A stretch of DNA of 64,000 nt. Source: Chelativorans sp. ZYF759 (lineage in GTDB: Bacteria > Pseudomonadota > Alphaproteobacteria > Rhizobiales > Rhizobiaceae). Positions 7,712-16,805 of the stretch are shown here, in pieces. Within the stretch, counting starts at the first letter, position 1, and each line of letters opens with the position of its first letter. The stretch is taken from positions 480-64,479 of the forward strand of contig NZ_WVVV01000003.1 of the NCBI RefSeq assembly GCF_012911015.1. The letters are read 5' to 3'. A program made the position numbers and the translations under genes. The notes beneath the pieces are model-generated. The model made no database searches, was not told where the DNA came from, and saw only the letters and a list, made by a program, of their open reading frames with translations.

Positions 7712-8728
7712 GTGGGCGTTGTCGTCAATCTTAAGGGTAAGGACCCTTCCAAGGGCTCTATCGACAGGTTGATCGCGCTGACGCGGGACGACATGGGCAA
7801 GGTCAACGAGCTGATCCTGTCCAAGGCCGGCTCCAATGTCGAACTGATCCCGCAGATCGCCAATCACCTGATCTCGTCCGGCGGCAAGCGCCTGCGCCCG
7901 ATGCTGACGCTGGCTGCCGCGCGCATGTTCGGTTATGGCGGCGAAGGCCATGTGAAGCTCGCGGCAAGCGTCGAGTTCATGCACACGGCGACGCTGCTGC
8001 ATGACGACGTGGTCGACGAAAGCGATCTGCGGCGCGGCCGGCGCACCGCGCGCATGATCTGGGGCAACCAGGCAAGCGTGCTGGTCGGCGACTATCTGCT
8101 GGGCCAGGCCTTCCAGATGATGGTCGAGGTCGGCTCGCTCGAGGCGCTCGACATTCTCGCCAGCGCGGCCTCGGTGATCGCCGAGGGCGAGGTCATGCAG
8201 CTTGGCGTTTCCAAGAATCTGGATACGACCGAGGATGACTACCTGGCCGTCATCAAGGCCAAGACGGCCGCACTCTTTTCGGCCGCGGGCGAGGTCGGGC
8301 CGGTGATCGCCGGTGCCAGCGCCAGCGACAAGGCGGCGCTGCGCTCCTACGGGACCAATCTGGGCCTCGCCTTCCAGCTCGTCGACGACGCGCTCGACTA
8401 TGGCGGCAAGGCCAGCGAACTGGGCAAGAATGTCGGCGACGATTTCCGCGAGGGCAAGGTGACCCTGCCGGTCATCCTGTCCTATCGCCGCGGCTCCGCC
8501 GAGGAACGCGCCTTCTGGAAGGCGGCCATCGAGGACAACCAGGCCGACGATGCCGCACTGGAGCAGGCCGTGAAGCTGATGCACCGGCACAACTCGATCG
8601 CCGACACGATCGCCCGCGCCCGCCATTTCGGCGAGATCGCGCGCGACGCGCTGGCGCCCTTGCCCAAGACGCCTGAAAAGGAAGGTCTGCTCGACGTCAT
8701 CGATTTCTGCATCAGCCGGGTGAACTGA
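7712..8728 (+). CDS. Long-chain polyprenyl diphosphate synthase (octaprenyl/decaprenyl type)
   Basis: 338 residues from a GTG at 7712, with AGGAGA at 7700-7705. The enzyme condenses isopentenyl diphosphate units into the ubiquinone side chain. Both aspartate-rich motifs are present: LLHDDVVDE (first, about residue 93) and FQLVDDALDY (second, about 220), plus the GGKRLRP substrate-binding segment near residue 53. The residues just before the first motif are small or aliphatic (HTATLLHDD), consistent with a long product; chain length (C40 or C50) cannot be read from sequence. UbiA, which would use the product, is at 30.6 kb. Confidence 0.9.
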   Translation: MGVVVNLKGKDPSKGSIDRLIALTRDDMGKVNELILSKAGSNVELIPQIANHLISSGGKRLRPMLTLAAARMFGYGGEGHVKLAASVEFMHTATLLHDDVVDESDLRRGRRTARMIWGNQASVLVGDYLLGQAFQMMVEVGSLEALDILASAASVIAEGEVMQLGVSKNLDTTEDDYLAVIKAKTAALFSAAGEVGPVIAGASASDKAALRSYGTNLGLAFQLVDDALDYGGKASELGKNVGDDFREGKVTLPVILSYRRGSAEERAFWKAAIEDNQADDAALEQAVKLMHRHNSIADTIARARHFGEIARDALAPLPKTPEKEGLLDVIDFCISRVN

Positions 8729-8747
8729 GGGCAGCGACTGCCCTCAG
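8725..8747. terminator. Hairpin overlapping two convergent stop codons
   Basis: CTGAGGGCAG-CGA-CTGCCCTCAG is a perfect 10-bp stem. It contains the TGA of the polyprenyl synthase gene (8726-8728) and the stop of the convergent gene (8744-8746). No U-tract follows on either strand, so it may act as a bidirectional, structure-based terminator. Confidence 0.55.
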
Positions 8748-9286
8748 GCGGCGGACGGGCCCGGGTCGTCACCATCATCCGTCCGCTCGATCAGGGGCAT
8801 CTTGCGGATGTAGGGCATGCCTCCGCCAACAACCCTCAACCGCGCCCGGCGCGCAGCCGGCGTATCGGCATCGGCCCTTGAGGCCAGTTCCGCCCGCTCC
8901 GCCTCCGGCTGGTAGAGAATCTTCTCCAGAACCAGACGTTCATGTCGGCCACCGGCTGTTTCCACCTCGATCGCCTGGTTCTCGGCAAGGCCCAGCAGGG
9001 CCAGGCCGCGCGGTGCGGTGATCGGCAGGAACATCCCGACCGGTGCGTCCATCGGCGCGTGCGACAGCACCCGCGTCTCGGCCTCGCCTGCGTCGACGCG
9101 GAACCGCAGCCGGCTGCGCAGCGTGGCGACATGTGGCGGGATGTCGTCGCGCATCATGACGATGGCTGTGTCGAGCTTCCGGCGCAGGAGCCGGCCGATG
9201 GGTGCGCCCGGATCGGCGAGGCGGTCGAGCATGATTTCGAGAATGGTGAAGTCCTTGGTCGTGAGGATAGAGCTGTCGCATGACAT
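8744..9286 (-). CDS. GreA/GreB C-terminal-domain protein, Rnk-like, with C-terminal extension
   Basis: 180 residues. The middle part (about 45-135, from VATLRSRLRFRV to LVLEKILYQPEAE) resembles the FKBP-like C-terminal domain shared by GreA/GreB and Rnk. The N-terminal helix pair (TILEIMLDRLADP...LLRRKLDTA) resembles the short Rnk stalk. A basic, Arg-rich tail of about 40 residues follows the domain. The ATG at 9286 has a GGAG upstream. A second Rnk-like gene lies just upstream on the same strand. Roles in RNA polymerase secondary-channel binding are plausible but unproven. Confidence 0.65.
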   Translation of the reverse strand: MSCDSSILTTKDFTILEIMLDRLADPGAPIGRLLRRKLDTAIVMMRDDIPPHVATLRSRLRFRVDAGEAETRVLSHAPMDAPVGMFLPITAPRGLALLGLAENQAIEVETAGGRHERLVLEKILYQPEAERAELASRADADTPAARRARLRVVGGGMPYIRKMPLIERTDDGDDPGPSAA

Positions 9287-9442
9287 CGCAGTTTCTCCGT
9301 CGCTCCCTGAGGGGAGCGCTACGTTTCGAGAAAGGTGGAACCGTCCCCTGGCCGCGAAGGGCACAGGGGATCAGGATCCTGCGATGAGGCAGCCTCCAAA
9401 CAGCGCAAGGCGCGAGATGGCGGTCATGGCAGCGGGGCCGCT

Positions 9443-9847
9443 CTATGCGGCGTGGCCGACACTTTCCACCGTCAGGCGGTGAACCCGCCCGTCACGCGCT
9501 TCCCAGGTGATGGTCTGGCCGGGCGACAGCCCGATCAGGGCCGCCCCGATGGGCGTCATGATCGAGATCCTGCCGGCTTCGATGTCGGCCTCGCCGGGAT
9601 AGACGAGCGTGACCGTGCGGGCATCGCCAGCATCGGTGACGTAGCTGAGCGTAGAGCCCATCCGAACGACGTCGTCACGCACCTTGGCGTCGGGCACGAG
9701 CCGTGCACGATCGAGTTCGCGCAGCAACTCCTCGGCGACCTCGGGCTGGCGGTCGACCGCGGCCTCCGCGAGGCGTGCGAGCTTTTCGTGCTCCGTCTGC
9801 CCGATCACGATGGCGGGCTTGCGAGTCTTCGATTTGGTGAGGACCAT
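9443..9847 (-). CDS. rnk: Nucleoside diphosphate kinase regulator Rnk-like protein
   Basis: 134 residues, the usual Rnk length. Residues 1-45 form the short helical stalk (KPAIVIGQTEHEKLARLAEAA), and 55-130 form the GreA/GreB C-terminal-type domain with MGSTLSYVT, VTLVYPGEADIEAGRISIMTPIGAALIGL and GQTITWEA, all typical of the family. Rnk proteins bind RNA polymerase and affect nucleotide pools. The ATG at 9847 is chosen; longer starts add low-complexity sequence. 9848-10079 upstream is non-coding with no clear promoter. Confidence 0.8.
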   Translation of the reverse strand: MVLTKSKTRKPAIVIGQTEHEKLARLAEAAVDRQPEVAEELLRELDRARLVPDAKVRDDVVRMGSTLSYVTDAGDARTVTLVYPGEADIEAGRISIMTPIGAALIGLSPGQTITWEARDGRVHRLTVESVGHAA

Positions 9848-10079
9848 GACGATCCCTTTTCGTTGCGGTGCCGGCCGAGCGGCACTTGAGTTCTTCGATG
9901 GATGGATGTGTCGCTGTGGCACCGGCATCGCCCGAAAGGGGCCGGCAATCGTCCCTCGACCGGGACGCGACGCGACCGGCCAAGGCTAACTGCCCGCGAT
10001 GGGGCAGACCTTCAGCATTCTCTTCAGAAAGGGCGCGGTGGCGATCATGTTCAAGAGGTGGGCGGTTCGCCGGCCAAAG

Positions 10080-10652
10080 TCAAGGCGCGGGGCGGAACAA
10101 GTCGCCGGGATCGCGCATCGGCACGGCGGCGCTTTCCATCATTCGCAGGAGACATCCGGCGATGCCGTCCACGGTGATGCCGCATTCGACCTGCAGCTGG
10201 CAGCCCTGATCCTTCTGCAGGATCGCGCGCGCGCCGGCCAGCCCGTTGACCTCCAGCAGATGCTCCACCGTCTTGACGCGCAGCCGCACCGGATGCGCCG
10301 TGTAGGAAGAGATCAGCCCGCGCAGTTCCGGCCCGACCCGCTTTGCGCGGATCGGCTTGGCCAGCGGGGCGAGAGCCGTGGCGACGTCGCGGACATAGTG
10401 CCGCTCGGCCCGGCCCTTCAGGGTACAGCCGGCTGCGACCAGCTCCTCGGCGCAGCAACCCACCAGAAACGAGCCGAAGGTCGCCGCGTTGCCAACCAGC
10501 GCGAGCATCTCCGCCCGGTCGGCACCCGCCTGCACCAGCGCGCGCGTGGTGATCGCCATCGATTGCGGATAGCCGGTCCGCACCGTGGACCACAGATGCT
10601 GGACGAAATCCGCGGCGGGAGGATAGGGATTGATCGAGACTTCGGCATTCAT
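10080..10652 (-). CDS. Hypothetical protein, cysteine-containing, family not recognised
   Basis: 190 residues, mainly alpha-helical in character, without signal peptide or membrane segment. It contains a CCAEE pair near residue 66, a CQLQVECGIT segment near 150 and a CLLRMME segment near 165, so metal or redox roles are conceivable. Codon use is like the neighbours and no other frame is better, supporting a real gene. The ATG at 10652 is the only good start. It is divergent from the zinc metallopeptidase gene (168 bp apart). I do not recognise a function. Confidence 0.6.
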   Translation of the reverse strand: MNAEVSINPYPPAADFVQHLWSTVRTGYPQSMAITTRALVQAGADRAEMLALVGNAATFGSFLVGCCAEELVAAGCTLKGRAERHYVRDVATALAPLAKPIRAKRVGPELRGLISSYTAHPVRLRVKTVEHLLEVNGLAGARAILQKDQGCQLQVECGITVDGIAGCLLRMMESAAVPMRDPGDLFRPAP

Positions 10653-10819
10653 GCCGCTCTTCTAGAGGTCCTTCACGAGAAGGGCATTAAACTATGTCAC
10701 TGATGGTTAAATTTGCAGATGTCCCGGGTCGAGACTGAGGTGGTTTGCCGGGGAAACTGGTCGGCAACCTTTGGCCGTCCCGTCCGTTGAACGGTGCACC
10801 CGATCAAGGAAATCCCGAC

Positions 10820-11839
10820 ATGCGCATCTTCCAGTGCAGCAATTGCGGCGAGGCCGTGTATTTCGACAACACGGTCTGCGTCCATTGCGGCTCGCCCCAG
10901 GCCTACGAGCCGCTGGCCTTCGCCATGCGGGCCATCGGCCCGCAGGATCGGCTGTGCGCCAACGCCACCAGCCACGATGCCTGCAACTGGCTTGCGGCGG
11001 AAGGCGAGGAACTGTGCGTGGCCTGCCGCCACAATGTCACCATCCCCGACCTTTCGTCGGAGGAAAACCGGCTGAACTGGCGGCGTATCGAGGACGCCAA
11101 GCGGCATCTCTTCTATTCGATCCTGCGCTGGCGGCTGCCGGTACCGACACGGCTGGAGGATCCCGAGCGCGGCCTTGCCTTCGAGTTCCTGTCGGATGTC
11201 GTGCAACCGGACGGGACGGTGGAGACGGTGCTGACGGGCCATGCCAGCGGGCTCATCACGATCAACATCGCGGAAGGCGACGATGTCGAGCGCGAGCGCC
11301 GCCGCACCGCCATGGGCGAGCCCTATCGCACGCTGCTGGGCCATTTCCGCCATGAGATCGGCCATTATTACTGGGACCGGCTGGTGCGGGAGGGCGACAG
11401 GCTGGAGGAATGCCGCGCCGTCTTCGGCGACGAGCGCGAGGACTATGGCGTCGCGCTGAAGCGCCATCACGAGCAGGGCCCGCCCGCCGACTGGCGCGAA
11501 CACCACATCAGCTCCTATGCCACCGCCCACCCCTGGGAGGATTTCGCCGAAACCTTCGCTCATTTCTTCCACATCGTCGACACGCTGGAAACGGCCCGCG
11601 CCTGGGGCATTCACCTCAACCTGTCGGCGACGGTGACGGAGGCAGGTTTCGATCCTTACCGCATGCGCGACGTCGACCAGATGCTCAAGGCCTGGGTGCC
11701 GATGAGCATGGCGATCAACGCCATCAACCGTTCGATGGGGCAGCCCGACCTCTATCCCTTCGTGATGCCGCCGCCCGTCGTGGCGAAGCTGAGCTTCATC
11801 GCGCAGATCGTGGTCCGCGGCGTCACCGTGGACCGCTGA
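10820..11839 (+). CDS. Putative zinc-binding metallopeptidase with N-terminal zinc ribbon
   Basis: 339 residues. The N-terminus has a zinc ribbon: CSNCG (6-10) and CVHCG (about 21-25), and further cysteines in CANA...CNW...CVACRH. The peptidase centre is GHFRHEIGHYYWD (about 176-188), an HExxH-type motif, with a distal HPWEDFAETFAHFFH segment supplying a likely third ligand. This matches a bacterial family annotated as putative zinc-binding metallopeptidase. ATG 10820 follows AAGGA. It converges on the transglutaminase-like gene with no gap between the stop codons. No signal peptide, so probably cytoplasmic; substrate unknown. Confidence 0.8.
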   Translation: MRIFQCSNCGEAVYFDNTVCVHCGSPQAYEPLAFAMRAIGPQDRLCANATSHDACNWLAAEGEELCVACRHNVTIPDLSSEENRLNWRRIEDAKRHLFYSILRWRLPVPTRLEDPERGLAFEFLSDVVQPDGTVETVLTGHASGLITINIAEGDDVERERRRTAMGEPYRTLLGHFRHEIGHYYWDRLVREGDRLEECRAVFGDEREDYGVALKRHHEQGPPADWREHHISSYATAHPWEDFAETFAHFFHIVDTLETARAWGIHLNLSATVTEAGFDPYRMRDVDQMLKAWVPMSMAINAINRSMGQPDLYPFVMPPPVVAKLSFIAQIVVRGVTVDR

Positions 11840-12760
11840 TCACATCAGCCGCAGCACGCCGTCGCGCGAGCCGAGATCGAGCGGCGAACGTCCGGGCGGA
11901 CCGAGCCTGACAGGAGGCCGGGCCTTCGGCCGCGCCGGGGCGGCGAGGGCGGTCGCTGGGACCTCGTCAGCCCAGACGTGGAAGCTCTCCAGCTGATGCG
12001 GGCCGAAACTGTGCAGGAGCGGCACATCCATCGCGTCGCGTCCGCGCGCCACGACGATGCGCCCGATGCGCGGCGTGTTGTGGCGGGCGTCGAAAGCATA
12101 CCAGCGCCCCCCGAGATAGGCTTCGAACCAGGCCGAGAAATCCATGGGCGAGGGGTCGGGCTCGACGCCGATATCGCCCAGATAGCCGTTCACGTAGCGC
12201 GCCGGAATGTTCATGCAGCGGCAGAAGGCGATGGCCAGATGGGCGAAGTCGCGGCACACGCCGACGCGCTCCTCATGGGCCTCGATCGCGGTGCGGGTGG
12301 AACGTGCATAGCCATAGGAGAAGGCAAGGCGCTGGTGCACGTAGTCGCAGATCGCCTGCACGCGCGCCCAGCCGGGTTCCGTCGAGCCGAACAGGCGCCA
12401 TGCCAGCCCCCAGAGCAGATCGGTCTCGCAATAGCGGCTGCCGGTGAGATAGCGCAGGCACTCGTCGGGAAGGTGTTCGGGACGGACCTCGCCGGCCTCG
12501 GGCGCGATGTCATCGGGCCGGCCGGAATCGGCCACGATCGCTTCCTGGGTGATCGAGAACTCGCCGGGGGGCGCGACCATGCGCAGGCAGCTGTTGCCGT
12601 GATGATCGATGAAGGCGCGGCGCGGCACGTCGGGCGAGGTCTCGGCCACCTTCTGCCACTTCAAATCAACGGCGCGCTCCGGGTGAACGTTCATCATGGT
12701 GTAAAGGTGGGTCGGTCGCGGGACCGCGATCGTCATGTGATAGCCCACTCGGATCAGCAT
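11840..12760 (-). CDS. Transglutaminase-like cysteine protease family protein
   Basis: 306 residues. The transglutaminase-like core shows the Cys of ERVGVCRDFAHLAIAFCR (about 170-185), the His/Asp region of WYAFDARHNTPRIGR (about 225-240) and the preceding HQRLAFSYGYA helix. Such proteins act as cysteine peptidases or amidases; the bacterial substrates are mostly unknown. Two ATGs occur close together; the downstream one (12760) sits at the right distance from the GGGAGGA ribosome site and is preferred over 12766. No signal peptide is seen. Its stop directly abuts the stop of the convergent metallopeptidase gene. Confidence 0.8.
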   Translation of the reverse strand: MLIRVGYHMTIAVPRPTHLYTMMNVHPERAVDLKWQKVAETSPDVPRRAFIDHHGNSCLRMVAPPGEFSITQEAIVADSGRPDDIAPEAGEVRPEHLPDECLRYLTGSRYCETDLLWGLAWRLFGSTEPGWARVQAICDYVHQRLAFSYGYARSTRTAIEAHEERVGVCRDFAHLAIAFCRCMNIPARYVNGYLGDIGVEPDPSPMDFSAWFEAYLGGRWYAFDARHNTPRIGRIVVARGRDAMDVPLLHSFGPHQLESFHVWADEVPATALAAPARPKARPPVRLGPPGRSPLDLGSRDGVLRLM

Positions 12761-13087
12761 GATCATTCCTCCCGCAATTTTTCCGAATGAAAGACAAACG
12801 TGTTCGCGCCTCCAGTGTTCCCCGGTCGCAATCGTATTTTACCCGGCAAAATCAGGCGATTAACAAATGTAAACCGCCGCTCCTTTCGGCCCTGGCGGTG
12901 ATCAGCAGCGCGGATGCCGTCTCCCGCCGCAGCGCGGGGATGCGTTGCGGTTGCGCAACATGTCGGCGGTTCGCCCTTTCGTGACCGCGGCCGCATTGAT
13001 GCGTCTTCGCAAAAAGGCCATGCTTGCGTGACTTAAGGCGAGCAGTGAGTCCGGCCCTGCTCGGCCGGTGGACCTGAAGGGATGGAT
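12761..13087. other. 327-bp divergent intergenic region
   Basis: The gap separates the minus-strand transglutaminase-like gene from the plus-strand TPR gene and must hold both promoters. The part next to the transglutaminase gene (12790-12880) is AT-richer (for example TCGTATTTTACCCGGCAAAATCAGG). I see no convincing gene, RNA structure or operator. Confidence 0.5.
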
Positions 13088-15121
13088 ATGCGGCAATTCT
13101 TGGCAGGCGCATCCGCGCTGTTCGGCATTCTGGTGGCGGTTGGCCTGACCGGCACCCCAGCTATCGCGCAGGAACGCCCGGAGCCGGTTCGCGTCAGCTC
13201 GTTTGCGGGTGCCTATCTGGCGGCCCGCATCGCCGAGACAGACAACGATCTCGACAGTGCCATCGCCTATTACGAGCGGGCGCTGAATTTCGATCCGGAC
13301 AATCGCGGACTGCAGCAGAGCCTGATGCTGGCGCTGATATCGACCGGCCAGTTCGAGCGCGCGCTGCCGCATGCGGAAAGCCTGCGCGACGTGCCCGAGG
13401 TGGCGCGCTTCTCGCGCCTGGCGCTGGCCGTGGATGCCCTGCACGATGAGGATTACGCGGCCGCGCTCGACCTCCTCGAACTGCCCATGCAGTCGGACCT
13501 CGACCGCCTCATCACCGGCGTGGCGAAGGCCTGGGCGATCGCCGGGCAGGGCGGCGGCGAGGCCGCGCTGGAACATCTCGACGGCCTGTCCGGTCCGGAA
13601 TGGTATGGCGTGTTCATCTCCTACCATGCCGGTTTGATCGCCGAATGGGCGGGCATGGAAGAAGAGGCGCAGGCTGCCTATGCGGCGACGGCCGAGAACG
13701 TCGCCGCCGGTTCCGCCGCGCCCGAGACCTTCCTGCGGGCGCTGGAGGCCCAGGCCCGGTTCCAGCAGCGCGCGGGCGACACCGACGCCGCACGCGAGAC
13801 GCTGGACCTGGCCGACGAGTTCGTGGCCGGTCGCGTGCAGTTCGAAGTGCTGCGCGAGAAGGTCGAGAACGGCGACGACGTGGACCCGCTCGTCGGCGGG
13901 GTGACCGAAGGCGTTTCCGAAATCCTGCTCAACCTGGCCAGCGCGCTCAACCGCGGCGGCGGCGAGTCCTTCGTGCGGCTTTACCTTCAATATGCGCTCG
14001 CGCTGCACCCGCAGAGCGACAGCGTGCTCATGCAACTGGCCTCGGCCGCCGAGCAGCAGCGCAACCCAGAGCGGGCGATCGCCTATTACGAGCGCGTGCC
14101 AGCCGACTCGGCACTGCACCGGCTGGCCCGGATGCAGAAGGGCCTCAACCTCGCCGACCTCGACCGCCACGAGGAGGCCGAGGACATGCTCAAGGCCATC
14201 CTCGAGGAAGATCCCGACGACGTGCGCGCCTATCTCGCACTTGGCGGCGTCTACCACTCGCAGGAGAATTACCAGGCAGGTGCCGAACTCTACGATCGCG
14301 CCGTGGCGCGCATCGACGAGCCGAAGCCCGAGCACTGGAACATCTTCTACCAGCGCGGCATCGCCCTCGAGCGTCTGAAGGAATGGGAGCGTGCCGAGCC
14401 GAATTTCAAGCAGGCCCTGGAGCTCTATCCCGATCACCCGCAGGTGCTGAACTATCTCGGCTATTCCTGGGTCGACATGAACATGAACCTGGAAGAGGGC
14501 CTCGACCTCATCAAGCGCGCCGTCGAGCTGCGCCCCTCCGACGGCTACATCGTGGATTCGCTGGGCTGGGCCTATTACCGGCTGGAGCGCTACGAGGACG
14601 CGGTGCGCGAACTGGAGCGCGCCGTCAGCCTGATGCCCTACGACCCGATCCTCAACGACCATCTGGGCGACGCCTATTGGCGCGTCGGGCGCCGGCTCGA
14701 AGCCACCTATCAGTGGCGTCATGCGCGCGATCTGGAGCCCGAAGAGGATCTTCTGGAACAGATCCGCGAAAAACTGCTCAAGGGCCTGCCCGAAGAGGGC
14801 GAGGACGACAACCAGAGGGCCGATGCAGAGGCCGAGGCCGGCGAGGTGCTGGTGGCGGCTGTCTCCCCGATGGATCACCAGACGATGGAGGATTCCGCAC
14901 AGGAGCCGCTCGGCCCCGAAGTGGCCTCGACCGCGGCGGTAACGGGCGAGGGGCGTTTCCACGAGGTCCGGCCCGGGCAGAGCCTGTGGTCGATCGCCGT
15001 CGAGGTGCTGGGTTCCGGGCACCGGGCGAACGAGATCATCGAGCTCAACCCCGAGCTGCGCGCCAATCCCAACCAGCTTCTGCCGGGCCAGCGGCTACGC
15101 GTGCCGGCTTCGGTGGACTAA
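13088..15121 (+). CDS. Exported TPR-repeat protein with C-terminal LysM domain
   Basis: 677 residues. An N-terminal signal peptide (MRQFLAGASALFGILVAVGL...AIA) is followed by many tetratricopeptide repeats, recognisable as A-Y-YERAL-DP patterns from about residue 35 to 560 (for example AIAYYERALNFDPDN, AEPNFKQALELYPDHPQVLNYLGYSW). An acidic linker leads to a LysM-type domain at the end (VRPGQSLWSIAVEVL...LLPGQRLRVP), which normally binds peptidoglycan. It therefore probably works in the periplasm as a scaffold attached to the wall. ATG 13088 is preferred over 13082 because GAAGGG lies 7 bases before it. Confidence 0.85.
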   Translation: MRQFLAGASALFGILVAVGLTGTPAIAQERPEPVRVSSFAGAYLAARIAETDNDLDSAIAYYERALNFDPDNRGLQQSLMLALISTGQFERALPHAESLRDVPEVARFSRLALAVDALHDEDYAAALDLLELPMQSDLDRLITGVAKAWAIAGQGGGEAALEHLDGLSGPEWYGVFISYHAGLIAEWAGMEEEAQAAYAATAENVAAGSAAPETFLRALEAQARFQQRAGDTDAARETLDLADEFVAGRVQFEVLREKVENGDDVDPLVGGVTEGVSEILLNLASALNRGGGESFVRLYLQYALALHPQSDSVLMQLASAAEQQRNPERAIAYYERVPADSALHRLARMQKGLNLADLDRHEEAEDMLKAILEEDPDDVRAYLALGGVYHSQENYQAGAELYDRAVARIDEPKPEHWNIFYQRGIALERLKEWERAEPNFKQALELYPDHPQVLNYLGYSWVDMNMNLEEGLDLIKRAVELRPSDGYIVDSLGWAYYRLERYEDAVRELERAVSLMPYDPILNDHLGDAYWRVGRRLEATYQWRHARDLEPEEDLLEQIREKLLKGLPEEGEDDNQRADAEAEAGEVLVAAVSPMDHQTMEDSAQEPLGPEVASTAAVTGEGRFHEVRPGQSLWSIAVEVLGSGHRANEIIELNPELRANPNQLLPGQRLRVPASVD

Positions 15122-15127
15122 GAGGGC

Positions 15128-15658
15128 TCAGGCGGGGACGCAGGTCAGCCTGATCGCGTGCTCGCCGATCCGATCGCTGGCGACGAGGCGCAGTGGAGGG
15201 CGTGCTGCGGCGAAGAACGGCGTGCCGCCGCCGAGCACGACAGGGTGAAAGTAGAGGCGATATTCATCGATCAGTCCCAGCTCGGCCAGGCTTTGCGCCA
15301 GCATCGGGCCTCCCACCTGAATCTCGCCCGCATGTTCATTTTTCAGGCGGCGGACGGCCGCTTCGACGTCATTGGCGACGATGGTGGAATTCGGGCCGAC
15401 CGTTTCCAGTGAGCGGGAGACGACCCATTTGGGCTGGCGCCGCCAGGCCTGGGCGAACACATGCAGGTCCGGGCCCCATTGCGGATCGTCCTCGTCCCAA
15501 TAGCGCATGATTTCATAGAGGCGGCGGCCGTAGAGGCTTCCGCTCAGACCGCCCACTTGCTCGGTCCAGTGCCTGAAGAGTACGGGTTCGGGCGCGAATT
15601 TGTCGTGGTCCACATAGCCATCCAGCGACAGATTCATTGAGAACACCAGCTTCGCCAT
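15128..15658 (-). CDS. Dihydrofolate reductase / RibD C-terminal domain family protein
   Basis: 176 residues. It begins MAKLVFSMNLSLDGYV, the hallmark of the stand-alone RibD-C/DHFR-like family, and includes LYGRRLYEIMRYW, IQVGGPMLAQSL and VVLGGGTPFF, the expected NADPH-binding loops. These proteins are presumed NADPH-dependent reductases; most lack a known substrate. ATG 15658 has an AGGGAA site. The stop lies 7 bp from the convergent TPR gene's stop. Confidence 0.88.
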   Translation of the reverse strand: MAKLVFSMNLSLDGYVDHDKFAPEPVLFRHWTEQVGGLSGSLYGRRLYEIMRYWDEDDPQWGPDLHVFAQAWRRQPKWVVSRSLETVGPNSTIVANDVEAAVRRLKNEHAGEIQVGGPMLAQSLAELGLIDEYRLYFHPVVLGGGTPFFAAARPPLRLVASDRIGEHAIRLTCVPA

Positions 15659-15818
15659 ATCAAAAATTCCCTGCCGAGGTGCCGAGAAACGCCGCCGCAA
15701 GCTTCGCGCGTCATAGGAGGGTGATCATCTCCCCCCCCAACGCCTCCAACTTGACGCCTGCCGGCCGTCATCCTAGGACGGCGCGACTTCGAGCCTCAAG
15801 CTCAGAAAGGCGTCTTCC

Positions 15819-16769
15819 GTGACATCGACCCTGCCTCCCCACATGCAGCCGCAGCGCTCCTTCCAGGCGCTGATCCTCACGCTCAACAGCTATTGGGCAG
15901 ACAAGGGCTGCGTCATCCTGCAGCCCTATGACATGGAAGTGGGCGCGGGCACCTTTCATCCGGCGACGACCCTGCGCGCGCTGGGGCCGAGGCCCTGGAA
16001 CGCGGCCTATGTGCAGCCTTCGCGCCGCCCCAAGGACGGGCGCTATGGCGAGAACCCGAACCGGCTGCAGCATTACTACCAGTATCAGGTGATCCTGAAG
16101 CCCAATCCGCCGGACCTGCAGGAGCTCTATCTGGGGTCGCTCGACGCCATCGGCCTCGACCCGCTGACCCACGACATCCGTTTTGTCGAGGACGACTGGG
16201 AAAGCCCGACGCTGGGTGCCTGGGGGCTCGGCTGGGAGTGCTGGTGCGACGGCATGGAGGTCTCGCAGTTCACCTATTTCCAGCAGGTGTGCGGCATCGA
16301 ATGCGCGCCGGTGGCCGGCGAACTGACCTACGGGCTGGAGCGGCTGGCCATGTATGTGCAGGGCGTCGACAATGTCTACGACCTGAACTTCAACGGCCGC
16401 GAGGGGGCCGAGAAGGTCACCTATGGCGACGTCTTCCTGCAGGCAGAGCAGGAATATTCGCGCCACAATTTCGAGTTCGCCGACACCGAGATCCTGTTCC
16501 GGCATTTCGAGGACGCCGAGCGCGAGTGCCAGGCCCTGCTGAACGCCGGCGCATCGGGCGAGGTGGGTGGCCTGCATCTGTGCGTCTTTCCGGCCTACGA
16601 CCAGTGCATCAAGGCGAGCCACGTCTTCAACCTGCTCGACGCGCGCGGCGTCATCTCGGTGACGGAGCGCCAGAGCTACATCCTGCGCGTGCGCAACCTG
16701 GCCAAGGCCTGCGGCGAGGCGTTCCTGCTGACGGATGCGGGCGGCCGGGGCTTCGAGGTCGCGGCCTGA
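15819..16769 (+). CDS. glyQ: Glycyl-tRNA synthetase alpha subunit
   Basis: 316 residues from a GTG at 15819 with AGAAAGG 8 bases upstream (an in-frame ATG at 15843 is the alternative). GlyQ carries the class II catalytic core of the alpha2-beta2 enzyme that charges tRNA-Gly. Diagnostic stretches are [51 protein letters not shown] and [19 protein letters not shown]. It is full length. The partner glyS begins 6.8 kb downstream, although the two are normally adjacent or nearly so. Confidence 0.97.
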   Translation: MTSTLPPHMQPQRSFQALILTLNSYWADKGCVILQPYDMEVGAGTFHPATTLRALGPRPWNAAYVQPSRRPKDGRYGENPNRLQHYYQYQVILKPNPPDLQELYLGSLDAIGLDPLTHDIRFVEDDWESPTLGAWGLGWECWCDGMEVSQFTYFQQVCGIECAPVAGELTYGLERLAMYVQGVDNVYDLNFNGREGAEKVTYGDVFLQAEQEYSRHNFEFADTEILFRHFEDAERECQALLNAGASGEVGGLHLCVFPAYDQCIKASHVFNLLDARGVISVTERQSYILRVRNLAKACGEAFLLTDAGGRGFEVAA

Positions 16770-16786
16770 CCTGCATCGCCTGACAG

Positions 16787-16805
16787 GCCCGGCCGGCGGC
16801 CGGGC
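16787..16805. terminator. GC-rich hairpin between convergent glyQ and inhibitor-like gene
   Basis: GCCCGGCC-GGC-GGCCGGGC forms an 8-bp perfect stem immediately before the minus-strand gene's stop (16806). There is no U-tract. It could stop transcription from both sides. Confidence 0.4.

Noticed and set aside
13599-15153. 517-residue open frame on the same strand inside the TPR gene
   Set aside because: It is an Arg-rich shadow caused by high third-position GC; the TPR frame has clear repeats and a signal peptide.
16787-16805. Rho-independent terminator with confidence
   Set aside because: The stem is good but no U-tract follows on either strand; listed only as a low-confidence hairpin.
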